A stretch of DNA of 64,000 nucleotides, taken from the NCBI GenBank assembly GCA_963971425.1, contig OZ020519.1:3674028-3738027 (forward strand). Reading direction: 5' to 3'. The stretch is from Bryoerythrophyllum caledonicum. Lineage: Eukaryota > Streptophyta > Bryopsida > Pottiales > Pottiaceae. Under the pieces are notes generated by a model. That model did no database searches and was not told where the DNA came from. It saw nothing but the letters and a program-made list of their open reading frames with translations. Positions within the stretch are counted from its first letter, which is position 1. Every line of letters starts with the position of its first letter. Both the position numbers and the translations under genes were made by a program. This document shows positions 20,656 to 31,090 of this stretch, in pieces.

Positions 20656-23600
20656 AATTGCAATGGCACAAGGAGGATGCAAACGCAATTGTTTGAGGGA
20701 CATTCCAGCAAGGTATCTATTGGACATGCGATATAATGCATAGGCTAATGAGTTTTCAATACGAAATATGTGGATGGGACAGATGTTGGTTTTCTTTTTA
20801 CATAAGGACGAAAGGAACTCGTCGAAACAAGTTTGTAACAAAGTTAGATGGAAAACAAGTATGCAATGCTTACTACACTCTTGGAGTTGGATATTCACAG
20901 AGGCGCTTTAAGCAATTGAAGAAGGACTGTCTCATATATGGAAGAGTGACATTAATTCACCGCAATACCCTTTCAGATTCGATCAGAGAGAGCACTAGAA
21001 TGTCTGCGGCGGAGGCTTGCTTTAAATCGTTTGTCGATGAAGCTCGTTGTCCTCAACCTCATCTTTGTATTTGCCGTAAGAGTGACAACGAAGTGGTGCC
21101 TCTTATTTTCCTTCCTGTGAATACAACCAAATTTGATGTATTCAATTACGTGAACGAAGAAGTCAAGAGAATTTGTAATGGAGAAACTATTTCTATGAAT
21201 TCGTTCCGGAAGATGTGGTGCATCAAGTATCCCCAAGTTCAGGTACCTCCATTCTCAAGATTCTCAAAGTGTTATCATTGTTGGGAGTATAAATGTGCCA
21301 TGGTAGGAACCACCAATGCGGATGCAAGGATAATAATAAAGGAGTTGTTTATGTTGCATCTGCGCAACCAGGTGGAAGAACGTAGGCATTATTGGATATT
21401 CAAGAGGTCGTGTTATATTAGCCCTGAGTTGTACATGTGCATCATAGTGGATGGCATGGACCAAAACACGACCATGGTACCTAGGATGCGTCAGACTGTG
21501 AAGAACATTGAACACCGGTTTGTGAAGACCCATCTGTGTGGTGCTCTTGTACATGGGATTGGTTTATATTGCAACGTGTGGTTTGGGGCTCACCACAAAC
21601 ACGATAGCAACCAAGTCGTGAGTACATTGTTGTAAGTGATAGGAGATGTGCTGCGGAGGAAGGGCTTTTTGCCACCAACATTGCAAATTCAAGAGGACAA
21701 CTGCACACGTGAGAACAAAAACATTTATATATTTGCTCTATGTGCTACATTGGTGGGATTGGGGTTTTTCCAGGAGGTGGAACTATCTTTTCTTATAGTG
21801 GGCCATACACACGATGATATTGATCAACGCTTCAGTTGTATATCAAATACGTTGAAGTGGTCGGACGTGGACTCATTGAAGGAAATGATTAGTCTTATAG
21901 AAGAGGAACATCTATTACGGAGGCAATTGTTAGCGTCCGGCTGCTAGAGAATGTATGGGATTGGAAATTATTCATAACTCCTCACTTACTAACAGATCAT
22001 GATTCATTGGTAGTCATAACATTTTCGCACCACATACAATTCTATATGGACAATCGAGAAGGGACTCGTGAGGTTCGAATACAACACAAGCATTATTGCA
22101 AGGATCCATGGGGACCGGAGGCAGGGACGAAAACTTTGAGGTCGTTGCCAAGTAGGGATGAACAACCATCGTTTGCGTAGGTATTTGCAGCGAATGAACG
22201 GGAGTTGAAGGCGTTGGATGACTTCATTGTATGTAAACAAAGGTACATTCAAAGGTTGCAACATGAGGACAAGAATCGAGAGGCAAAAGTAGAGGCTGAA
22301 AGATTGAAACTCTATTTAGCCCAATTTCCACACAAAGACCATAGCAATGAGCATCATTCCTCACCGTTTTGGCCTTTAGAGTTCTCCAACACGGGACCTA
22401 CAGTGAATGCATCTTTGGATGTAATGGATGGTACAAGTGAAGAAAATTGCGAGATAAATGCTACATTGGTGGGATTGGGGTTTTTTCAGGAGGTGGAACT
22501 ATCTTTTCTTATAATAGGCCATACCGACGAAGATATTGATCAACGCTTCAGTTGTATATCAAATACGTTGAAGTGGTCGGACGTCGACTCGTTGAAGGAA
22601 ATGATTAGTCTTATAGAACGAGGAACATCTCCTACGGAGTCATTTGTTAGCGCCCGGCTGCTAGAGAATGTATGGGATTGGAAATTGTTCATAACTCCTC
22701 ACTTATTGACAGATCAGGATTCATTGGTGGGCATAACATTCCCGCACCACATGCGATTCTATATGGACAATCGAGAAGAAACTCGCGAGGTTCGAGTACA
22801 ACACAAGCATTATTGCAAGGATCTATGGGGACCGGAGGCAGGGACGAAAACTTTGAGGTCGTTGCCAAATAGGGATGAACGACCATCGTTTGCGGAAGTA
22901 TTTGCAGCGGACGAACGGGAGTTGAAGGCGCTGGATGACTTCATTGCATATAAACAAATGTGCATTCAAAGGTTGCAGCATGAGGACAAGAATCGTGAGG
23001 CAAAAGTAGAGGCTGAAAGATTGAAACTCTATTTAGCTCAATTTCCACACAAAGATCGTAGCAAAGAGCATCGTACCTCACCGTTTTGGCCTTCAGAGTT
23101 CTCCAACACCGGACCTACAGGAAGCGCATCTTTGGATTTAATGGATGGTGCAAGTGAAGAAAATCGCGAGGTAAATGTCGTAGAGCAGGTAGTGGCCATG
23201 CTTCTAAATGCCGAGGCTCGAGGATACTTTGGTCCTCGTAGAGAAAGACCCTCTAATCAAGCACTGCGTAGGGCACAATGAACAGAGCGCAACTATGTTG
23301 AGGGGTGCGCCGAAGAAGGAGCAATGTATGAAGGTAATCACAACCCATTTCCACCATTAATCCACAATCTGATATCCGTTGTGGACAATTTGTAGCCTTG
23401 AGTGTTGATCGAGCAGACATAGAAGGCGGTGTACCATTCTATGTAGGAAAAGTGACTAAGGAAGGAAAAAACCAATGGAGATTTAAGATAAATGTTTGTT
23501 GGTATTGGCCCATCATCCAAAGGGGGTTTGTTGATGGACATGGGTCTTCTGCACAACGGTATGCAAATTGCATGGATTCATTCTGGGAGCCATCTAGGGA

Positions 23601-23712
23601 GAGCCATAGTTGGGTAGAGAAAGATGCATGCATTTTTTCATGGGTAGACACACTGAAAAGAACCATGTCCGGGGCCAACGGGTGGAGAAATCGCAATGTA
23701 TTTGGAGTGTAG
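20656..23712 (+). pseudogene. Degenerate transposase-like protein with GHTHDDID motif (DUF7869-like), internally duplicated
   Basis: Frames 20736-21635 and 21636-21947 are the same frame separated by one TAA (21633-21635). They carry CIIVDGMDQN, then QEDNCTRENKN, then VELSFLIVGHTHDDID, a motif set I associate with the DUF7869 family found in many eukaryotic mobile genes. The three acidic clusters suggest a DDE-type nuclease, which is inference. The segment beginning GCTACATTGG at 21744 is repeated from 22460. The first copy is frameshifted near 21940 and has a TAG near 22179. The second copy is open (frame 22205-23281), and a C-terminal stretch (CGQFVALSVDRADIEGG, then VPFYVGKVTKEG) continues in a third frame to 23712. 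The gene is dead. Confidence 0.62.
21744..23175 (+). repeat. 716-bp direct tandem duplication (21744-22459 and 22460-23175)
   Basis: Both copies start GCTACATTGGTGGGATTGGG and match almost throughout, including GHTxDDID/GHTDEDID coding and the EDKNREAKVEAERLKLYLAQ helix. The offset is exactly 716 bp. Because 716 is not divisible by 3, the duplication shifts the reading frame. Confidence 0.93.
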
Positions 23713-23715
23713 GTT

Positions 23716-24608
23716 GAAAGCAGGATTCACATTCTTCAATCGGCAAAGGCTCATATACTACAATATATTGCAATGCAAACCAAAGCTATCGATGACGACC
23801 GTTTGCAAGCAGCCCTAAATTCTATAGAGTAGATAGTGTGCCTTTATGAGAGTATATAGTTGTGTATGGTAATTGATATATAGTGTATGTGTAAGAGTAG
23901 TATATTCTAACGGTGATGTAAGACGTTATGTCATTAATCCTATAGAGTAAAGGTGTTTTTACTATTGATGCTAAGTCTATTTGTAGAAGCATCTATACTT
24001 AGTTTCCACCATCGTATGCATTATGTACTACGTAGAATATCTTTTAATCAACTGCCAATCCTTGTATAAAGTTTATTTTTTTGTGATTACGCTTGTTTGT
24101 ATACAATAATCCTTCAAATCTATCTTTGAAATATTGTGAAACTATATTAAATACACATTTATCTAGTATTAACGAGGGGCCACCAAAAATTAGTTGAAAA
24201 TGCCAGAAAATCGCTTCCAATATTAACAACCATGATTGTACATAATATTGTTGCAAAAGCTCATTTTTTTTTCTTTGAAAAACATTTTTTTTGGCAATTT
24301 TGCCACTTTTGTTCACAATGTCCGCCGTTGTACCTAAGTGCACTTTTATTTGGTGAGTGCAAAATTGTTGAATTGCATGTTTTATGTGTTGATCACCTTT
24401 ATATATATGAGTATAAAATAATGAATGTATGCTTTATTGACAAATTAGTTAAGTTAGAATAGACAATAGTATGAAATTGACCTCAATGAATGATAAATTA
24501 CAAGACTCTTCATAGAATCTACATAACTTTACCTCTAACATATGAACTTAGTCCCTAGACACTAGGCAAATTGACTCTTCCTAAAAAAACAATTATACTA
24601 CAGGTTTT
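23716..24608. other. AT-rich spacer
   Basis: Nothing coding is recognised. It may include the 3' untranslated part of the preceding element; no terminal inverted repeat was found. Confidence 0.35.
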
Positions 24609-24890
24609 TTGGACTATTTTGATCATGGAATTTTTCTTCAATTATGCTTTGATTTTTCTTCAAATTTTAATGGTCTTGTAGAAAGGATTAACGGAATACT
24701 TGCTGGAATATTATCCAAGATCATACAAGACAAAAGACGTATAAGAAAGGAGCATGTTGGTGGGGCTTTGTGGGCCTCTAGAATGGCCTATAAAACCGAC
24801 AACACGATTCACACCTTTCCATCTAACATTTGACTTTGAGCAATTAAACCTGTCGAGTTAGATGTTCCTTGATTACGGATAGCCCTTCAA
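24609..24890 (+). pseudogene. Ty3/gypsy integrase scrap
   Basis: The frame FNGLVERINGILAGILSK, then GALWASRMAYKT and PVELDVP, matches the end of the gypsy integrase core, where NGQVER carries the catalytic Glu and ALWAYRT follows. It is interrupted by stops after FPSNI. No RT, LTR or upstream integrase is present, so this is an isolated remnant of about 80 codons. Confidence 0.85.
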
Positions 24891-27238
24891 GAGAATTCTA
24901 TCTACATTTGTTTTTGGTGATAAATAAAAGAGTTGAACTTTTCAAGTTTATAGAGTATGCATAAAAGATAGGTGGAAAGGCAAATACAATTGATAAGTAT
25001 GAGCTTGTCAACATTGAGGTGAGTTTATGCATATCGATATTGACAAATATTAAAGTATACTAGAAACAACTTTTAAGTGGAGTAAACATATAAGATTTAC
25101 ATAGTGTATTTTGATGTAAAATTCAGAATGAGTATGTAACTAAAAGGAATAATAATCTTAATATTTCATGGAATAGCATTATTATAAAGTCACAAAGATT
25201 CTGTTATATTGATGATGTTGTATATTATTGTGTTAATATGCACAATTAAGATTTATTTCAAATTTTCAATTGCTTGGACTTATATATCAAATTGTGATAA
25301 CATTGGTGAACCATATTAAAGAACTATAAATCAATTATCTTCATCATGATAAGTAAATTTGAAGATTATTTTTTATTTTTTTTAAAGTTGGCAACCTCTT
25401 ATACAAACTTTGTAATGAAGGCTAGTGTTTTTTTGGAAGTTCATGAAAGCCTTTATGAGGTCCACCAAACAATATGTTTATTTATTTATTTTAAGAAATG
25501 AAATAGGTAACTAAAATGCGCATCAATGTCCTCGCGCCTATGACCATTAATTAAGAAGCCAATGGTAACTTCTTTGAAGACATGTCATGCTATCAAAATT
25601 ATGCAAATGGCCATTAAAAACCTATTCTTATAATCTTTGATAAAATTATTAAGTTGAAAAAACATTTACTCCAAAGTGGAATCTGTGGCTATTCAGGGAG
25701 GATATAGGAAATAGGATCCCCTTTGGACTCAAGGATTAGGTATCTGCATTTAATCTTTCTATGTAGCAAAGCTTCAGAATTTTTTTTGCGATGAAGCAAT
25801 AAAAAACTCCTTACACTCTTACGCATAAGGCCTTTATGATAGTCTTTTGACCCAACACAATGAGGGACAATGAAATTTGACTCTCTCGATCGATTGTGGT
25901 AGAATAGTGCAAGTAAGCATGATTGCCATGGTATGGGTAAGCATTCCAATATATGATAAGGAGATCTAATTGAGGTTGGATGTGGCCTTGGTTATTTGTT
26001 GTATTTGGAAAATGGCCATCTTCAATGTATCTATTTTGTTACAAATGATACAAAAAAATTCAGTAGAATATACAATGGGCGTGTAGTCATGCTTTGTTGC
26101 AAATGGCGGGGTGCAAATCCTTGAAATAAAAATCATTTTTCATCCTTTGCAAGGACGGACTAGGTAGGCAATGCGCGCAAGCCCTTACTGTGCTTAACTC
26201 AAGTGACCTAAACTATTGGGCCTTGCAATAACTATCCTCATTTTACGCAAGAAAGAATGTGATTGTGAGTATGATCAAAGATAAAGTAATTGAGAGCACT
26301 TGTGGATTTCCAACACATACATTACAAGCATTTCCGGTGCACTTTTGTAGATATTGAAGAGCTAATCTTGTGCGTGCAATTCCCTAATGGACATTTCGAC
26401 AAACTTAATTCAACAACACAAATAATAACACAAACATCGCCTTGTCATGCATCAAAAGTAGGCTTGGGAAGTGGAAACATGTTCTCACAAAGGCAAGGCC
26501 AGAAGGAGTTTGAATGGATGCAATTGCTTTACCTAGGACTACTCAAAATGTTGGAGAGATATTAGAAATTGAGGGTACGTTCTCATCAAAGCTTCTTATT
26601 GAACTTGCTTTGTTCATATTACTTGCTCCAAGCTCAAGTTACATTGCCCAATGTAGGGATGCAAAATCTAAATATAAGAGAATCTTTACTTTAAAATCTT
26701 GCACTCTTGGATGTATACAACTTGATCTTGTTATCACAAAGAAATATCCTAGCTTGTAGATTTGAATATGAAAAACAAATAGAGATAAATACAACGTACC
26801 ATTTGGGCGTCCTATAAAGAGGGTATCAAATCTATTTATTTGATGAAAGTATCATTAAAAACTTAGATGAAATCCATTTTGCCATAATCATGGACAATAG
26901 GGTATTTTGGAATTTAGAGAGGATTTTGTTGTAAAATACAACAATATTACAGCCAGAGAAGATTAAATGACAATGTTTGTCAAAATTTTAGGGGTCGGAG
27001 AATAAAAATAGAAGCTACTCGAGTTGACTAATACAGTTGGACTTGGCTTTTAGTGTCACAACTCTAGTGAGGTTGTTCACATTGAGCGTTTAAGATTCAT
27101 GATTAGTGTTGCAAACACAAAAGTAGAAAGAATAATGTAGTGTGTGTGACGGTCTGAGAGGCAAAGCAGCGTCAAGAAAGAAGTAGGGAACCTGCTCAAA
27201 TGACAAGAAACCATGACACATTGGCGAGGCGAGTGGCC
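24891..27238. other. AT-rich gene-free stretch
   Basis: About 2.3 kb with only short unsupported frames (for example 26290-26565 and 26514-26759). It probably consists of decayed retroelement sequence continuing from the gypsy scrap, but I cannot assign it. The last part would be the NRAMP 3' untranslated region. Confidence 0.4.
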
Positions 27239-28741
27239 TCAAATGTGGCTGGCTTGGCCGAAGGAACGCTGGCGAATGGACTGCACGACGAGGTATGCGT
27301 TGAGCGTGCCAATGATGAGCGCGATGAGCCACGCCGCGACGCGCGCGACCCAGCAGTTGACGAAGCTGCCCATCTTGGCGCGCGAGCTCGTGAAGTGCAC
27401 CAGCGGCACCACGGCGAAGATGAGCGTGAACGACAGGATGACCTGGCTCAGCACCAGCAGGCGGCCCGCGCCGTTGTTGCCTCCGATGGCGGCCACCGCC
27501 GCGGCCGGCACGATGGCGATGGAGCGCGTGATGAGGCGGCGCAGCCACGGCTTGACGCGGATCTTGAGGAAGCCCTCCATCACTACCTGCCCCGCCAGCG
27601 TGCCGATGATGGTGGAGTTCTGGCCGCTGGCCAGCAGGCCCACGCCGAACAGGATGCGCGCGGCGTTGGCGCCCAGCGCCGGCGCCAGCAGCTTGTACGC
27701 GTCGCTGATGTTGGCGAGCTCGCGGTTCTGGTGCGGGCCGTAGTGGAACGCGGCCGCGGCCAGGATGAGGATCGCCGCGTTCACGAAGAACGCCAGCATG
27801 AGCGAGAGGCAGGAGTCCCACGTGCCGTACTTCACCGCCATCTTCTTCCCTTCCTTTGTGCGCGGGTAGGCGCGCGTCTGGATGATGCTCGAGTGCAGGA
27901 ACAGGCTGTGTGGCATGCACGTCGCGCCCAGGATGCCGATCGCGTTGAACAGAATATCCGCGTCCGTGATGATCTCCGGCTTTGGGTACAGCCCTGCGGC
28001 AACTTTCACCCAGTCGGGTTTCACGGCGATGAGCTCGTAGACGAACACCCCGGCGATGAGGAGGCAGAGGAGGAAGACGACGACTTCCAAAGTCCGGAAG
28101 CTGCGCGTTCCGAACGCGAGGATGAACATGGTGTCCACCGCGGTGATGAGCACGCCGGCCCAGAGCGGCAGCCCAAAGAGGAGGTTCATGGCCACGGCGG
28201 ACCCAATCACCTCCGCGAGGTCCGTGGCGGCGATGGCGATCTCCATCATCACCCAGAGCAGGTAGACCACGTACTTGGGGTACGCGTCGCGGCACGCCTG
28301 CGCCAGGTCACGGTCCGCGACAATCCCAAGCTTCAAGGACAGAGACTGGAAGAAGATGGCAGTGAAGTTGGAGAGGAGGATGACGGACAGAAGCGTGTAC
28401 CCGAACGCCGCGCCGCCGCTGAGGTCGGTCGCCCAGTTGCCCGGGTCCATGTACGCCACGCTCACCATGAAGCCCAGGCCCGCGAACGCGAACGCCTTCT
28501 TGTACCAGGAGCCCTCCGGGACGGAGATGGAGGAGTTCACTTCTTGCAGCGAGGCTACCTCGTTGTGGTGACGCCATCCAGAGAGCAGGGCCTCCCGCTC
28601 GGGAACCCCCGGAGCCTCCGCAGCGCCTGCTGCATTTAATTGCTCATCCTCCAGCCTGGCCACGCTCTCAATGCTGAACGTCTCCTTCGCCGCGGCCGCG
28701 GTCTCGCCCACCTCGCCGGAAGGGCTTACATCCTTCGTCAT
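27239..28741 (-). CDS. NRAMP-family divalent metal transporter, MntH-like, 500 aa, intronless
   Basis: The start is ATG 28741; the frame extends upstream only by non-ATG codons. A polar N-tail of about 80 residues precedes about eleven hydrophobic segments. TM1 carries DPGN (residues 99-102) and TM6 carries A-T-C-MPH (273-278), the family's metal-binding Asp, Asn, Ala and Met. NRAMPs import Mn2+ or Fe2+ with protons; in plants they sit in plasma or vacuolar membranes. The local sequence (GNWATDLSGGAAFGYTLLSV, ATDLAEVIGSA, GILGATCMPHSLFLHS) resembles bacterial MntH more than the DPGNLEADLQ type of ordinary plant NRAMPs. The gene is intronless and visibly GC-rich between AT-rich flanks. Possible origins are ancient horizontal transfer, retroposition or a bacterial-type plant clade. 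It appears intact. Confidence 0.95.
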   Translation of the reverse strand: MTKDVSPSGEVGETAAAAKETFSIESVARLEDEQLNAAGAAEAPGVPEREALLSGWRHHNEVASLQEVNSSISVPEGSWYKKAFAFAGLGFMVSVAYMDPGNWATDLSGGAAFGYTLLSVILLSNFTAIFFQSLSLKLGIVADRDLAQACRDAYPKYVVYLLWVMMEIAIAATDLAEVIGSAVAMNLLFGLPLWAGVLITAVDTMFILAFGTRSFRTLEVVVFLLCLLIAGVFVYELIAVKPDWVKVAAGLYPKPEIITDADILFNAIGILGATCMPHSLFLHSSIIQTRAYPRTKEGKKMAVKYGTWDSCLSLMLAFFVNAAILILAAAAFHYGPHQNRELANISDAYKLLAPALGANAARILFGVGLLASGQNSTIIGTLAGQVVMEGFLKIRVKPWLRRLITRSIAIVPAAAVAAIGGNNGAGRLLVLSQVILSFTLIFAVVPLVHFTSSRAKMGSFVNCWVARVAAWLIALIIGTLNAYLVVQSIRQRSFGQASHI

Positions 28742-29379
28742 CGCGCTCCTACACACAGAAAACAACAATGACTTGCAATCCTATTCGCGGAGAACTAACC
28801 AAATTTGTGTCTCCAACATCGGTCTTCAAATACCACTACAACCCGAAGAGAAAGAGGTTTAAACTGACAATCTTCAAATACCAACTACATCACACACAAA
28901 GACTCTCATGGACGCTGGCAAATTTCCCAGAGTAGTGCATCGTCCAGGCTCAAACCAAAAGACACCAATTCGCGAAGAACTAACTAGATTCACGACTTCG
29001 ACACCATCTCAATCTTCGAATACGATCACAACAACCCCTTCAAAAAAGACGTGCGCTGGAAAAAAACTGACGTTAATTCTTCAGCAAATTTCCATCCTTC
29101 AACAGCCAAAGTGCCAGAAAAGAGACATCACCACTGAGACTCTTACCGCAAAAAAATGTCCAAAGACTCTTGAGGTTGCGAATGAGCTACATTACTACAC
29201 CAAGAGAAGGGTCAGTTGCACACACACAACACACACACTTCTGTCTCTCCGCGAAAGTTTCGACACACTAAAGAGTCATGCGATCGCCGCCGCCACCATG
29301 TCCGCACCACCAACACTCCTAAACACACCAACTCAACAAGATTGCACTCAAATGCTCTCCTCAAAGAACAAGCTCCTGC

Positions 29380-29396
29380 AAGAGAGAGAGAGAGAG
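29380..29396. repeat. (GA)n microsatellite
   Basis: Uninterrupted AG dinucleotide run of about 17 bp. Confidence 0.95.
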
Positions 29397-29514
29397 GTTG
29401 ACAGATCTCCCTGGAAACCTTTCAAGTACCAAAAAAGAAGAAGTTGGCCACCGCCTTGCTCCGAAAACGTCGATCTTTCGCTTTCACAAGCCGGCGAGGA
29501 CAAACCAACAAACC

Positions 29515-29515
29515 A

Positions 29516-29550
<35 letters not shown>
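29515..29550. repeat. (CAGA)n tetranucleotide microsatellite
   Basis: About nine perfect CAGA units, likely length-polymorphic. Confidence 0.95.
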
Positions 29551-29554
<4 letters not shown>

Positions 29555-31090
29555 ACTATCCAAGGACCGCGAACTGTTCAACTCTGTGAGCTTTCACTTG
29601 TTACTAACTTAAATTTACAGTGCGTGATGCCTCTTGGATGTTGAGAGTAAAGTTTTGGGTGTTGAGGTTCGGGGCGGTGCTTTTTCCAAAGATTTGAACG
29701 TGGTTCTTCTCCAGCTTTTGAAGCGATGACACATTCTGAAAAGGCTTGCATGGTGCATGGGTTACGATTTTTGTGTTCTTTTGTTGAGGGAAGGAAGCTG
29801 GAATGTTGTTTGCTCTCACAAATCCTGAAATTGAGTTTTAACATAATTACAAATCAGTACCTATTACCATGAAATATTGTTTCTTTGGGCTCGTTTTGTA
29901 AAATAATCTAATTTCAGTGCTCTTTGTTGAGATTTATATTAATTCTTCTTGGTAACATGATATTATAAAGAATTCATTCAAAAATTTTAGTAATTTCAAA
30001 TTTTCATGACATCTTACTTGGCATGTAGTGCATATATGCCATCATCTACTACAATCGTAAACTTTCTACTTAAAATATAGTAATATATAAGAAATGTGTA
30101 GTCTACTGTGAACAATGTCTTCCGACTCGAAAAAGGAGAGCTCGATGGGGTACTTTGTCGAGAGTCATGACTCCATCGGTCCACGTTTAGGGATTACAGG
30201 TAATCTGACAACTTCTCCAACCTCACCTCTCAACATTGTACTACTTCCAGTGGACTAGGTCTACACTTGCATTGATTTCTCAACAGGTAGCACATAAGTT
30301 ACACTAGACCACTTGAAGGTTCAAATGTACTCTCTTCAGCCTTGAACCATGCACAAATTTTGCAGGTTTCTGCACGTACTAGGGAGTACATTGACCATTA
30401 CAAGGAACACGACACATCTTTCGTCACATCATCCTGTGAGATTACACCATATTCAAGGCTTTGTCAAAATCTACGATAGTTTTGGTGGTCCTCCAACAAT
30501 AAATGTTGCCTTCCCTTCACAACTCGCAACTAACTTCTTTGTTAAACTGCCTATATTGTAACCTCTAAGAATATCTCTGTGTGATAACTTGGAACAACCC
30601 AAAATCTTCCTCTAGAACAAAGGCATAAATTATGCTTAAACATACAACAGTTTCTTGGAGTGGACAAAAACCTCAGATCCAACTGTCAGCTGAAGAAATT
30701 TGAATTCTTTCTCTTTGTCAAACCAACACAATTGTACATGAAAAAAGCCCTGCTAATTGTACTAATCCTCCAACTACTCAGTGTCTAGATCAATTCAACA
30801 GACAACTGCAAAATAGTACCTGAAAAGAATCAGATACATAACAACGGTATCAAACACCTAAGGCCACTTGGACCTAGACAAGTAGTAACCTCCAACAGAC
30901 TCTAGGTTCAAGTGGCCTACCACTACCTTCAACAAACGCTTAATTCACAGTCGTCAAAAAGACCAGCGTTACTCTTCTTCTTTCTACAAAACGAGTCCCC
31001 AAAAAACGCCCACTCTACACAAAAGTGTACATACTCTAACATCCAATCTGATGGCAAGAGAATATGCTTAGCAAGGAAAGATCTCGTGCC

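Larger units (their letters stand above)
28742..31090. other. Intergenic region upstream of NRAMP, with microsatellites
   Basis: Contains the NRAMP promoter side and no supported gene. A 234-codon frame at 28908-29612 is Thr/Lys/Gln-rich and crosses simple repeats, and I do not accept it as coding. The pectate lyase 3' untranslated region ends the interval. Confidence 0.4.

Noticed and set aside
27200-28639. 479-codon open frame on the plus strand, Arg/Glu/His-rich
   Set aside because: It is the shadow of the GC-rich NRAMP gene on the other strand; it has no domain, and GC bias removes stops.
28742-28768. Nine-codon N-terminal extension of NRAMP
   Set aside because: The upstream codon is TTG; ATG 28741-28739 is the first proper start.
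28908-29612. 234-codon frame upstream of NRAMP
   Set aside because: Low-complexity and running through GA and CAGA microsatellites, with no splice or domain support.
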